Source of the DNA: Hymenopellis radicata
Taxonomy: Eukaryota > Basidiomycota > Agaricomycetes > Agaricales > Physalacriaceae
NCBI GenBank assembly: GCA_015501595.1
Contig: JADNRX010000486.1
Coordinates: forward strand, 1-39,001
Length of the DNA stretch: 39,001 nucleotides
Direction of reading: 5' to 3'
The stretch's first letter is position 1, and every line of letters starts with the position of its first letter. Below the pieces are notes generated by a model. It ran no database searches, was not told where the DNA came from, and saw only the letters and a list, made by a program, of their open reading frames with translations. This document shows, in pieces, positions 9,578 to 20,435 of the stretch. The translations under genes and the position numbers were made by a program.

Positions 9578-10299
9578 TCAATGTAAATGCAGATTCCAAG
9601 GGTAGGGAGCATTTTCAGAGGCCTCTGCATGCCCCACACCTCTCCATACCTCTATACCTAACTCCCTGCTTCAGGGAGTCCACTCAGTCAGCTTAACCGA
9701 GTCAAACCGAGTCAAATCATTATTTGGTCAAAAATCTGCATTGTTTGACTACTGTACTATTACAGTATGGTCTTCGCATAACACGTAACAGCGGGGTCGT
9801 TTAATCTTATCGGACCCCGCTGATCGCCTGGAAATCCTAATCGGGTTTCCATCAAAAAAAAATTAGGAAAATCTGTGAAGACTTGCCCGTAATAGTACAG
9901 TAAATGCTGACTCTCTGCTGCTACTATTGCAGCTACTCCATCCTCTGAGCTCTTCCTAGACTTGTCTAGTCTGTGTCTGGTGTTGTAGTAACAACAGAGG
10001 CCACTCACAGGGCGCCCTAGAAGGTTTAGGCAAAAGTTCTCACGCTCTGCCTTCTGCCTCTTACCATCACCTTCTCCCAGAGGCAAGCAGTTCGTGATCC
10101 CTCCAGTCCTTCTACTCAGGACTGATGCCATACCCCTCTAGAGCACTGTCTGAAGCCGCCTATCCAGCCCCAAAACCAGTCCAGACAGGCCCAAAGTGTC
10201 TAATTTATGGGAAATTCGCACTTTTGCTCTCCCAGGCAAGCAGCACTTGCTCTACCCAGTCCTCTTGCTCAGGACTGATGCATTGGCACTCTAGAAGTC
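9578..10299 (+). mobile_element. DIRS 5'-end fragment (terminal repeat plus leader) with a nested small DNA transposon
   Basis: Begins TCAATGTAAATGCAGATTCC (tip TCGA changed to TCAA) and follows the DIRS leader up to ..CTAGAAGTC, where it stops abruptly against host-like sequence. Without the 149-bp insert and its TA it is about 571 bp. No coding part of the element is present. Confidence 0.9.
9752..9900. mobile_element. 149-bp TA-flanked MITE (CTGTACTATTAC family), copy 1
   Basis: Ends are CTGTACTATTAC and GTAATAGTACAG, perfect inverted repeats, flanked by TA on both sides (9750-9751 and 9901-9902). Other DIRS copies read GACTAAATGCTGA across the empty site, so the insertion duplicated TA. 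This is the hallmark of Tc1/mariner-superfamily elements. Inside, GGGGTCGTTTAATCTTATCG and GGACCCCG form a further hairpin. No coding capacity. Confidence 0.9.
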
Positions 10300-11276
10300 C
10301 ATCGTCAATGAGTACTCAACTACCCGCATAAGACCGCCGTCAACTTCAAATTCAGAATGCCGTGGTATCTGTTCGGAGCAGAAATGCTTAGACAGATTGT
10401 TCACATTACCGGGTGTGGTGCAGTTGTGGACAGAGAGAGTGCTATACAATGTCTGGAGGACATTCAAACCATGGGCTATACGTTGATAATACGTCACCTT
10501 GTTCACCATGCACTTTTAATGACACGCAGTCGACAACACTATTGCCAGACAATGCGACCTGTGATGCGCTCTTGCCGAGCATTCACACTCTTCCAAAAAT
10601 ACCAATGGCTCACCCACACTTCCCTCATCAGCCACTCCACACAAGACAAGGAAGGATGTGGCGCACAAATCTTCATCGGTAAGTTTCAACTATCTAGTTA
10701 TGTGATTGCATTGTTCAAATTCACGACAGGTTCGAGAGCCTGAAACATCACCTGAGCAACGATCGCCCAAGAAGACCAGGTTCACCACAGAGTCCGTTGT
10801 GAGTAGTGCTAAAATCAAGTTTACGACCCTACTAACGTTTCTGAAAGTCTCAGGACATGGCGCCTCTGCAGTACAGTCACCCCACTGGCAGCCTGCCTCG
10901 CCACCTAACTCAACAATCGACGTCCAGCACAGATCTGCAAGCCCCTTTTACTTTCGAACTAGTTTCAAGGCTGCCGACGCAAGACAAGGAGAAGAGTTTT
11001 CGTGCCGCGCTATGTTTTATCACGGAAGAGGGCCTTATTCCAGATGTGGCTGACACTGGCAAGAGAGTACAATTGGTCGTCCGTGTTACTGCGGCCTTCA
11101 TGGCTGATGAGAGGCTGTGTATTGGTTTGCTGGGCATGTTAAATACTCAGGAGCGGAGAGCTTTTATAGTACATATCATTGAGCAACAGCGTCTTGATCA
11201 ATAGGTATCAGTGAATGTAGTTATCTAATGTATGTTATATACTGTAACAACCTCGCATAAACGAATCAATTACCAA

Positions 11277-12896
11277 TTACAAGTCGCCAGAAAGGAGTAG
11301 GAACTTGCCATCGGTGAAATCAAGAAAAAAGGACTCTGCGACAATTTGCCAGATCAAACTTGATAGGCTAAGGTTCGACATGTATATGCGAAGGAGTAGA
11401 TCGAGGTTGGTGGTGAAATCAGACTGTAAGTAGTGTGATCCAAAAGATAGGTACAAGGCAAAGCGCAATCTGCCTCTACTATCCATCACACTCATGCGTT
11501 CAAATTCATCACATCCTAACCATTGCTCGACCATCTGCTTAAGTGTGTCTACATCTCCACACTGCTGAAAGACAAGGGAGACTTCCTTCTTCGCTAGATC
11601 ACCCGCCGAAAAACTTATTTTGAGGAGCACAGGAATAATTATAGCAGTATGAACATACAGACTCTCATATCGTATATGATGCAGGAAATTCTGTAATGTC
11701 ATTAGATAGGGCGTGACAATGGAAGAGAGGGTTTTACCTATATTGAAGCCATCGTCAAAACCACCGTCGGAGAGGCGTTGGAAGAATAAAGTTGCAAGGT
11801 AATGTACGTTTGCGAGCTTGCCGTGGCGTCTAGATGCGTATAGACCCCAGTCGACGATGGTGGGAAACGACTTTGGATCCAAACTACATGGCTCCATGAC
11901 CTCCCGCCTTCCTTGCTGAGACGCGTAGGCCAGGTACAGTGCTACGCGCATCAGCTCACGTTCATGAATATGAGTGCATAACACTGATGTTCGCACGCTG
12001 GGGTGTCTTTGGAATCCCGCTGGACTCCAGCAACCAGAGCACACGTCAAGTCGAGATAAACCCGCTGCGATACCAAAGCTGAAAGCGCGGACTTGTTCAG
12101 CGATACGTATTTCAGGGCACGCCACGCCTCGAGCGTGATGGACTGTGCGGCGATGTAGAATGGTGCAGATGGCACAGGACCCGATACAGTTAAAGACCGG
12201 TCACTTATACAACCAAATTGATCAGCCTCTCCACCACTTCCTCATACAAGCTTACCTTCATTTTTTGAGTTCAGTAAAGTCTTATATGCATGTAGAATGC
12301 TGTGAAAATTTTTGGGGCTTTTATAGCAGCTCTGTAAGGTCCTAGAGCAAAATTTCGGCGTATAAGTGACTGATCCCGCATCAAACAGACATTCCCACGC
12401 CCCTATCAGCTCCGCAAAACTGCCCCAAAAGGACCCACTAATGCCGAAGTGCTCCTCAACTGCTCTCGGAGTGCTAAACCATGCCATATTTACTAGTTGG
12501 ACCCCACTGAGCAGTTCCAAAGGCAAGATATCAAAAAATTTATTTGTATAACAAGAGTGATCCCGTATAAGGAACTGATCTTTAACTGTAGCATTTGTAG
12601 CATCGAGATGTCTCTCCAATGTCCTGACCAATAATGCCCGCTGCTCTTTCGCAGAAAGCGACGGGATGCTGAGGGAACGCAACACTGAGCGCAGTGAATG
12701 CGGAGGAAGGGAGGTAATGGCGCGTGGACGGGATCGAGATTGGACGGGAAGGCTGCTGTCCTCGTGAACAACGGCTGGGGCGCATGCTATTATTGAGTAC
12801 AGGCATTCGCCAGAAGACCCTGGCGTAGTGGTTGTGTTTGGTTGAGAAGGTCTCGGCGATGGGAATGTTGAGCCAAGTGAACGGCACCTCGGCCAT
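11277..12896 (-). CDS. Unrecognised multi-exon protein, possibly frameshifted
   Basis: Candidate start at 12896 (MAEVPFTWLNIPIAETFSTK). Downstream parts on the minus strand: VLRSLSIPSLSAKEQRALLV ... FDILPLELLSGVQLVNMAWF ... LHAYKTLLNSKNE (12680-12255), a GT..AG intron of about 110 bp starting GTAAGCTTGTATG, then SITLEAWRALKYVSLNKSAL ... CALVAGVQRDSKDTP, and, in a different frame, ERELMRVALYLAYASQQGRR ... LRFALYLSFGSHYLQSDFTT to a TAA at 11277. The change of frame near 11950-11990 has no obvious intron and looks like a 1-2 bp indel, as does the one after the first exon near 12700. Helical and soluble in appearance; I recognise no domain. Confidence 0.45.
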
Positions 12897-14123
12897 TCTC
12901 ACCTCTTCTGCTCATCCGACCATCATCGTCGACCCAACGCGCCAAAGCAAGGACAGTCAATATAAAGTATGTACACTACCATTAAAACAAACTTATAATT
13001 AGCTAGTCATTAATCCCAAATAAATCCTCATCTTCAACATCTCCAAACTCGGCATGTACCCATCAACTGTGCTGGAGAGCGGTTCTCCTTTCCACGCGTA
13101 ATTTGGGCGCTTTTCCGCCCACCAGATCTAGGGTGGCTCGACGTAAAGTTGCGGGCTAGGACCGCTTTCTTTCCTCCAGCCGTCCCCATCCAGAACGGAG
13201 GGAAATGCGCTCTCCGGCGGTTTGTGGTGGTGGAACACTAGCCGTCCTAATTTGGTAATACTACGATCATACATCCTCGGTGCTCTCATCTTGCGCGTTC
13301 TCCAGCACACTTGAATCATCACCTAATAACTTCAACCTTTTTCGAGGTAGTACTAGCTTCTCCGCGCTATCGAGCCCTGTAGGCAGATTTTTTATATCAT
13401 TCGTTAATCTAAATGCACATCCCGCGGAAGGACTTGAGAAATACATGAACATAGAAATCAAAAATTCTGCCTCCAGGGCTGTCTTAAATGTGTCTATCCG
13501 ATTTAAAATCTTCAAAAATCAAGTGAATCGGTGAAGAACTCGTCCTTCTGGAGAGTGTACAAGCAATTAATTGGACCATCGGCGGCATCGCAACTGGATG
13601 ATGCCGGCCACGGCTCAGGGATTGATGCTGCCACAAGCAGCTATATGGCTGTACCAGGGTCTTCTGGCGAACGCCTATACTCACTATTATTGCCTTCTTG
13701 GTCATGGGAGCATCATCTTGATCATCTTCACTTCGAGAGCACTTGTCGCCTATTGAATATAGTCAGAAGGAGTTTCAGGCTGAACAAGAACATACTCACA
13801 ATTTCCTGATGCTGCTGGCGCACAAGAAAGACCAAACGTCAGTTAATTGCTTCAAAAGCGACAAGAAACAAACGGACGACCCGCGAGCACAGGCGTAGCT
13901 GGCGGTGCTATGGAAATGTTCAGTACGCGAAGCGTAGATGGAAATAAACATACATGATAGAAACACTGGCGATGACGGCCCCGAACAGCGGCCAGTCGGT
14001 GCAGAACAAGATAAGGGTGATATGATCAGAAACACAAGGACAGAGCAGAGAGAAATCTACAGAAGCGTTTGTGGTGCAGTGGGCAGAGCGTCGTGTACGA
14101 AGCGCAATGAAGCACTTTATATA
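12897..14123. other. No convincing gene; fragmentary exon-like pieces
   Basis: A minus-strand frame of 82 codons (13515-13267, DTFKTALEAEFLISMFMYFS ... DSAEKLVLPRKRLKLL) and a hydrophobic minus-strand piece around 14030-13930 (ITLILFCTDWPLFGAVIASV) may be exons of decayed genes. A 36-bp sequence with core CAGGGTCTTCTGGCGAA at 13655-13690 is shared, inverted, with 12788-12825. I see no RNA gene. Confidence 0.35.
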
Positions 14124-14272
14124 CTGTACTATTACAGCATGGTCTTCGCATAACGCGTAACGGGGGGGTCATTTAATCTTATCAAACCCCACCGATCGCC
14201 TGGAAATTCTTATTGGATTTCCATCAATTTTTTTTTACAAAAATCTGTGAAGACTTACCTGTAATAGTACAG
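14124..14272. mobile_element. 149-bp TA-flanked MITE (CTGTACTATTAC family), copy 2
   Basis: Same ends (CTGTACTATTAC ... GTAATAGTACAG), same length and same internal order (GGTCTTCGCATAA, GATCGCCTGGAAAT, AAATCTGTGAAGACTTAC) as 9752-9900. It is flanked by TA at 14122-14123 and 14273-14274. It differs from copy 1 at scattered positions, so the two are not a very recent pair. Confidence 0.9.
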
Positions 14273-14761
14273 TATCTTGAAGCTTTCCATTGGTGCTCGT
14301 TGACAAGAAAAAAATTCCGGGGGACGTGACCTGTCAATGACGCGCCAATGACACGCTTTTGACGCGCCAAGAACCGATGATGGCAGAAACATGCGCAGAA
14401 AACCTCTGATCTCAAAAGCATGAGTTCTGTGTAATGGAGTTCGCCAAACCTGCGTGCGGCACAATTAATCGTGGTAAAGAGAAAAAAGGCCACATAAGTT
14501 CTGACAGCAAACAAACCCACAAAGGACAATGTTTGTGGTGATTGAGAGCATTGAAGAGTCTGGCAGACATGCCACCAACTACGGCCGCGATTCAATCTCA
14601 GTTTGAATCTCCGATCACCATGGATCTGGGGTTGGACACCTGCTAGATCATCTTGTCAATAAGGAATTGTTTCATACCTATGAAGCAAACTCAAGGACAC
14701 GCAATGCACGAGGATAAATTGTAGACCCCGATCAAGGTTAGATATAATACTTAACGGAATC
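14273..14761. other. No gene assigned
   Basis: A minus-strand open frame of 123 codons overlaps the MITE and has no recognisable domain or intron-exon pattern. The last part, AT-rich before the ATG at 14762, may be promoter sequence of the next gene. Confidence 0.4.
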
Positions 14762-16749
14762 ATGGTTGAGAACGTTTATTTACAGGCAGACGCGCTGCTC
14801 GGATTCGTGCCAGCCCTTGACGCATGTTGCAGTTTGCTCGCGCGGCTGGATGCCAAGACGCCAGAGGGAAACTCCCTATTTGTTAAACTGCACGAGATCC
14901 TAGCTGTCAACTTTCGGGTCGAGGACGCTCCCTCATCGGATCTAACAGACGTCTATGACTTTCTGGATACGAATTATGAAAGACTTCGCGCTGTGTGCTG
15001 TTCTTTGGAAATTCTTTATTTCAGAATTTCCACCGACGAGCGTAGTGGTAGCGAGCCGATACTCGAAAGGGTTTGGCCAGGTTTGTGACGGTGGTCAGTC
15101 TTTATCCTGACCCTATTCAAAGATGGGTAGACACCTATACTTTTGGGAACAGAAACCAACGAGCACAAAAGATTCATTTATGCGGTGGATGCAGTATGCT
15201 TCCTGCTCTGTGGAGTATCGCAGATGATCAAGACTCTGCATAAATCGACACCCGAGCTAGTCCTTTCGTTGATTTATGCATACCTCCCCCTTGATCAATC
15301 ACGTATTAGCAGATTTGAACTCATTCCTGCAATACACATCCTCATCTGTCAATACCTTACCTCAACATACCGTGAGGGTGCTACATTTGATCCTGTATCA
15401 CTATTGGAAGGTGCAGCCTCTGAGGTCGCTGCTTCTTTCATGTCACGCCTCCGTTGCACTATCGACAACAGGTCTCGCATAGACTACCAGACGCTTTTTG
15501 GAAGTACTTATGTTATGAACATGATAGCTGAATGCAGGTCGTGCGTGCAGGTCCGACGCCAGTTATCCGCGCTACGAACCACTCACTGGATCATGCGGTT
15601 ACTGCGAATCGCAGGGACCGAGTACAACCGAACATAAACCTATTCTTCAGAGTTGAGCGGTACCTATTATCAGTTCCTGTGGTATCTAGCTACCAGTTTT
15701 TTGTCTTCTGGTGTGCGTGCCATCAGGTGGGCGATGTCCGCACGATTGCTCGACGCTCTCATCTCACTCCATGGCCTTGTCCAATACGATGAGACCCTGG
15801 GGCCTAAGGAGTCTGATAGCCTCCGTAAAGCCGTGTTGCTTGTGATGACATTGGCTCAACACTATCTCGTCTTCCGCTCTTTCATCACCTTTTCCTCCAA
15901 AATTGTGCGATTCATCGAACACAGACGTCTTTTGGTAGACAACCCTAGGGTTGAACTCGTTGAATCTTTCCTGCAACTCCTAGAGGAGAGAACCTGCTTG
16001 AAGGAACGCATGGACCACAAGACCTATGTGTGTCAAGGCCCAGAGGTAATTCACTGATGATATATGGGAAGATACGCTAAACTGTCACTTACTTTCTCAA
16101 CAGTGTACAGTGCTGATACGTATAGCGAAAACTTCCCTTTAGAAAATTGGTGACTATAGACGCTGTGCAGGATGTAAATTTGTGGTCTATTGTACTCGCA
16201 TCTGTCAATGGGCGCACTGGAAATAGGGTCATAAACTCGAATGTCGCATGACGAAGGCGGAGTCCTAGGATTATTGTAAGTAACCCTTTATTGCAGAACC
16301 TGCTGAAGCTCATCCCACATTGCAGTCTCATTCCATGAGGAACGGTTCCTTGAGCTCCTCATCGCCTACACTCTAAAGGAACAATGTAAGAAATTGTTCA
16401 ATCACTTTTGCACCTGGATCAAAGATAATGTGCGCATTGATTTTTATGTCAACGATGGGCGGGGCAATATCTTATTTAAATCTGCGAATGGCATGGGGCC
16501 TCCAGGGATATCCGCAGTACTAGCACCTGATTCCTGTTGGCTGTTTATTGTGCTGCCCGTATAGGAGAAAGAGGAAGATTTTAGCCTGAAGTTTTCAATC
16601 CTCAAGTTGACAACACAACGTGAAAACAAGAGTCCTCAGACTGCAATCACTATAGGAGCTCCAGAAGTTTATGAGGGCAGATCTTTTATTGTTTGGCAGT
16701 TGAATTTACCGTTCACCTTGCACTTGAATGTAATATCTGCTTTTGTCTA
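14762..16749 (+). pseudogene. MYND zinc-finger protein gene, decayed
   Basis: Opening frame MVENVYLQADALLGFVPALD ... SDLTDVYDFLDTNYERLRAV; then NEHKRFIYAVDAVCFLLCGV ... SRISRFELIPAIHILICQYL; then YYQFLWYLATSFLSSGVRAI ... ALISLHGLVQYDETLGPKES. The finger is spread over an intron (about 16045-16101): CQGPE / CTVLI ... YRRCAGCKFVVYCTRICQWA, HW, stop, GHKLEC. The order C-C ... CxxC ... CxxxC ... H ... C is that of a MYND finger at the C-terminal side of a long helical protein, a very common layout in Agaricomycetes. After it come ERFLELLIAYTLKEQCKKLF, VRIDFYVNDGRGN and the tail LKFSILKLTTQRENKS. In-frame stops sit inside the finger (TAG and TAG around 16141 and 16189) and the frame shifts several times, so I call it a pseudogene. 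Confidence 0.75.
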
Positions 16750-16805
16750 AATGTATTTTTGTTCCTCCAGACATGTATAAAGAATTAGGACTACTCCTTG
16801 TTTAT

Positions 16806-17202
16806 TAGGGCTCCGCACCGTAACCATATATGGTTACAGCGCCATACAGTAAGGACCCGTGCAGAACTCTTAACCGTACAGTCGCGTCCAGGACCTCTTA
16901 CAGTACGGTTACGCCTATACTTTACAGTCACGATACAGGTGCAAGATCAGGATCCGAGTGCGTTCTGGGGCTCCAGAATGGTTCAGATGAGGATGCTGCA
17001 TCGTTGGGAGGTGGAAGAAGGTGTGGATTGTACCTAAGAACCGCTCTACAGTGCGTTTTCTTCTTGCTGTCCTCCTACGGTAGTTGGGGACCTGTAACCC
17101 GTAACCGTATAGAGGCGCGAGAGGATGTCTTACGAGACGGTTAAGGGTACCCGTACAAGCTGTAACCGTAAGCTATAGCTAACGGTTACGGTGCGGAGCC
17201 TA
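16806..17202. mobile_element. 397-bp hAT-like MITE with CCGTAACC subterminal repeats
   Basis: The left end TAGGGCTCCGCACCGTAACC and the right end (inverted) TAGGCTCCGCACCGTAACC differ by one G. The element is flanked by an exact 8-bp duplication, TTGTTTAT, at 16798-16805 and 17203-17210. It is full of GTAACC/GGTTAC in both orientations, including an 18-bp perfect palindrome at 16820-16837. An 8-bp duplication with a TAG-start end fits the hAT superfamily. No coding capacity. Confidence 0.9.
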
Positions 17203-17431
17203 TTGTTTATGGGCATGGGCAGCCGATGATTAAACCTCGTCCGGTGACAGCTCGTCTCTTTCCTTCTCAGACATATCTTATAATACCTAGACGTGACTCA
17301 CTACTTGCTGCAGTATTCAAGCCTTGTTCTTGTATAGTAAGTTGGAACGCTGTCTTGAAAGACATCCACCGCGTGTCCCTTGATGAGTGACCGACCCCCT
17401 ACGCCACTGTACAGTTATGGGGAAAGAAGGA

Positions 17432-17580
17432 TCGATGTAAATGCGGATTCCAAGGGTAGGGAGCATTTTCAGAGGCCTCTGCATGCCCCACACCTCTCCA
17501 TACCCCTATACCTAACTCCCTGTTCAGGGAGTCCACTCAGTTAGCTTAACCGAGTCAAACCGAGTCAAATCATCATTTAG
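17432..17580 (+). repeat. DIRS terminal repeat (copy B, 5')
   Basis: Starts TCGATGTAAATGCGGATTCC; carries AGAGGCCTCT, the ACTCCCTG..CAGGGAGT hairpin and CGAGTCAAACCGAGTCAAAT. It is nearly identical to the repeats at 24215, 34162 and 38727 (same strand) and to those ending at 8125 and 36326 (opposite strand). Confidence 0.9.
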
Positions 17581-18740
17581 TCAAAAATCTGCATTGTTTG
17601 ACTAAATGCTGACTCTCTGCTGCTATTATTGCAGCTACTCCATCCTCTGAGCTCTTCCTAGACTTGTCTAGCCTGTGTCTGGTGTTGTAGTAACAACAGA
17701 GGCCACTCACAGGGCGCCCTAGAAGGTTTAGGCAAAAGTTCCCACGCTCTGCCTTCTGCCTCTTACCATTACCTTCTCCCAGAGGCAAGCAGTTCGTGAT
17801 CCCTCCAGTCCTCCTGCTCAGGACTGATGCCATACCCTCTAGAGCACTGTCTGAAGCCGCCTAGCCAGCCCAAAACCAGTCCAGACAGGCCCAAAGTGTC
17901 CAATTTGTGGGAATTTCGCACTTTTGCTCTCCCAGGCAAGCAGCACTTGCTCTACCCAGTCCTCTTGCTCAGGACTGATGCATTGGCACCCTAGAAGTCT
18001 ATTGGAACCATTTGCCACGGCCCCAGAGCCCTACAGCTCTTCCTGCTCCCTCTGCTTCCAGTATGTGCCAATGTCTCATATCCAGCTCTTCAGAGCTGAT
18101 GCCTTTTGTGCCCAGATACCCATTCCTTTTCAAGGACTCCTTATCAAGGACACTTCTGTGGGCTATCTGGTCACAGGTGCGCTCTCTGCACTGTCTCACT
18201 CCCCTCCAGCTAATCTGTGTTATCTGGTCACAGTTAGCTCCGCTTTTTTGCGTCCTTTCTTTGCGGTTTCACCCCACATCCCTCTCTCAAGCGGCTCACC
18301 ACCGCTTCTTCGAGCTCAACACTCCGTTCAGCGTGCTATACCTCCCTGGGCTCGGTGTCCTCCTTGTACTTCCTTGTCATCGTCAATCAGTGGTACAGCT
18401 CAACCTGTGCTTGCGACCGAGTTCAACACCTGGTCGTACAGCGTGTGCCTGACTCCCTCACAAGGAGTGTAAATCAGGGCGCTGATTGTGAGACGAGTTC
18501 GCTCTCCGAGTGCGCCGTAACATGTTCGCTCGTTGAGTGTTCGATAGGCTTGGTTAAGGATCGGTCGTACATCTTGTTCAGGCGCTCTCTATTCGCTCAT
18601 TACCTGGGTGTTCTCTCTGCGAGAGCATTTGCGTTCTGAGGAGTAGACTAGCCAAAAGGCAGCAAGAGGGCGAGAAGCCTGCGCAGACAGCCTTAGGTTG
18701 CACATTCTGCTGAGAACGTTCCTGAATCAGGAAGCGGACT
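17581..18740 (+). other. DIRS 5' leader with repeated hairpins
   Basis: About 1.16 kb without a convincing sense frame before the Gag start. It contains AGTCCTCCTGCTCAGGACT then GATGCC (about 17808-17832), AGTCCTCTTGCTCAGGACT then GATGCA (about 17958-17982) and AGCTCTTCAGAGCT then GATGCC (about 18085-18104): three stem-loops each followed by GATGC. The same three recur in the other copies that reach this far. An 86-codon frame on the opposite strand is preserved among copies but I regard it as incidental. Confidence 0.6.
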
Positions 18741-20124
18741 ATGTCCTCGGACGATGATCTCAATGTTATCGATGAAACCCCTTCTCCCTCTCGCTCCCGC
18801 TCTGCGACACGCTCCTACGTCGCTCCCTCTCCCTCTCCACCACGTACCGCTACGCACTCTGTTGCAGACGAATCCGATGCGGATCACCGCGAAGAGGTTC
18901 GTCAACGTGCAGAGCAACTGGAGCAGCTCGTCGCAGACTTTGCTGATGGTACCATACCGTCCTACAACGAGTTCCTGCGACTCGCTCGGGAGACTGGTGC
19001 CTCAGCCGGAGAACTGGACGACTATGTCGAACAAGTCGTTCAGATCATTGCCGCTCGAGAGGAGCACCACGACGGATCGGCTCCTCCTGATGCAGACCTC
19101 GCAGCGCAGCAAGCTGAGCAACAAGCTGCGCTTAAGCGCGCTGTTGAGGACGCTGCACGCACTTGGTGCGCGTCTCGATGCAGCTGCTGGAAAGCTTGCG
19201 CCCGAGCCTGGTCCCGTCGCTGGACCGACCTCGGCTGCGCTGCTCTCCAAATTACTTGGAGCGGAGCCTACTCCGTCAGGCATCTCTGCCTCAGTCCTCT
19301 CCTCCGCTCCGCATCTCGCGCAGTTGGCCTCACCAACCAACCTCTCTCCACACCTCCAAGAGACTCAGCGTCTCCGTCGGCTCTTTACCAATGATAAGGA
19401 TGTCGACGCTATCATCAATGTGTGTCAGACGCAGTCACTCCACGACCCGTTTGCACACTCTCTCTGGCGCTCAATCGTGCTGGACCAGTACGTGGATTTT
19501 GAGAAACTCTATGCCTCGATCCACTCTGGCACGAATCAGCAAGAGGACACGAAGGACTTTGCTGGGGGCTTTGTGCTCATCCGCAAGGACCACGTCTCTG
19601 CGCGCCGAGCTCTCACTCAAGAGTCCGAGTGGACACGCGTCTTTGATGCGTATGCCACCGGTGTTGGGCTTATCTACCCTCACCGCAAGGACGAACTCCA
19701 GGGCTATCGCGTACTCATTGTGGAACTATTCCGCGCCACGCCCTCGAATCCAGCGTTCCCTATTCGCTGTGATAAGGAGACTCGCACTCGCTATGCTAAC
19801 TCTCCTTTCAATCTCAATGACCACAATGCGCTCCAGTTACCGCTTCTTACAGAGATGTTACGCACCTCTGAGGCGGCTAATCCACGCAAGCGGTCTTCTG
19901 ATTCTAGCAGCTCGCAGCCTGCGACACGTCGTCGCGTCATCTGCCAGAATTGGAATCTGGGCAAATGCCCATCTCCGTGCCCGGGTAGCCGTGTACACGG
20001 TACTTGCAGTGAGTGCGGAGGAAAGCACACCGCCAAAAGCCACCCAGCCTGCCTCGTCCTCCTCGAAGCCAAGCGAGCTGTCAGTCGTGCAGGACCGAGT
20101 TCAGGCGGCAATGTCGAAGCCTAA
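18741..20124 (+). pseudogene. DIRS Gag-like protein with C-terminal zinc knuckle (copy B), frameshifted
   Basis: Start MSSDDDLNVIDETPSPSRSR, an acidic and Ser/Arg-rich head, a helical part (EEVRQRAEQLEQLVADFADG), then LFTNDKDVDAIINVCQTQSL and VLDQYVDFEKLYASIHSGTN. A 5-bp deletion relative to copy C near 19155 throws the frame before LGARLDAAAGK; the later part is open in the next frame to the TAA at 20122-20124. Near the end is the Cys/His array CQNWNLGKCPSPCPGSRVHG, CSECGGKHTAKSHPAC, a zinc-binding motif expected to bind the element RNA. The position before RT and the knuckle support a Gag role; the head has no similarity I know. Confidence 0.8.
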
Positions 20125-20380
20125 ATCGTTGAAGCGTAAATCCGATTAGAGTTTACAAGTCCGGTTGGGTCCGGTTGCGGCACCCAAATTTGGAAGGACC
20201 GGCAACCGCAACCGGTTGCCCAACCCGACTTTTCGCGTCAACCGTGGACCGCAACCGGTCCTTGTTAAGGACCGGTTGCAACCGCGGTCTTGCACCGGTC
20301 CACAACCGGTCGCGACCACTAGTGGTCCCAACCAGTCGCGACCGGTTGAAACCGCTACGCACCCCCACTCGCAGCATCAT

Positions 20381-20435
20381 TTATGCTCGTTGGTGGCCCC
20401 CGAGCAATTGCGCAGGGGCTACCCAACGTGCATAA
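20381..20435. repeat. Core stem-loop of the hAT-like element
   Basis: Left arm TTATGCTCGTTGGTGGCCCC (20381-20400), loop CGAGCAATTGCGCA, right arm GGGGCTACCCAACGTGCATAA. The loop is repeated exactly (CGAGCAATTGCGC) in the element at 34686-35726 with different but still pairing arms. Confidence 0.75.

Larger units (their letters stand above)
9184..11204 (+). pseudogene. Unrecognised multi-exon gene split by a DIRS fragment
   Basis: The start MPKCKRENSTIDAEEDDVN (9184) runs to a GTGAGT donor at 9283; a small exon NEPLPQSKTVK follows after ..TTGCCAG, then KPDMTENVHALGNDT and a TGA. After the DIRS piece (9578-10299) the same style of short introns resumes: an exon ending KDVAHKSSS, VREPETSPEQRSPKKTRFTT (10731-10800), then DMAPLQYSHPTGSLPRH ... 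FELVSRLPTQDKEKSFRAAL ... FMADERLCIGLLGMLNTQER and a TAG at 11204. The protein is acidic and polar at the front with a helical C-terminal domain of about 80 residues. I recognise no family. It may be one gene cut in two by the insertion or two small genes; the frame does not continue cleanly across the insertion. Confidence 0.45.

Noticed and set aside
14224..14595. 123-codon minus-strand frame next to the MITE
   Set aside because: Runs through the MITE, shows no family resemblance and no intron-exon structure.
17573..17833. 86-codon minus-strand frame (MASVLSRRTGGITNCLPLGE...) preserved in four DIRS leaders
   Set aside because: It lies antisense in the leader and is preserved because the DNA copies are nearly identical. 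Differences among copies do not favour third codon positions, and no domain is recognisable.
17924..18472. Sense frame of 182 codons in the DIRS leader (MLSQASSTCSTQSSCSGLMH...)
   Set aside because: Low-complexity Ser/Leu/Pro-rich product of a pyrimidine-rich leader; it is cut at different points in the derivatives and overlaps the hairpins.
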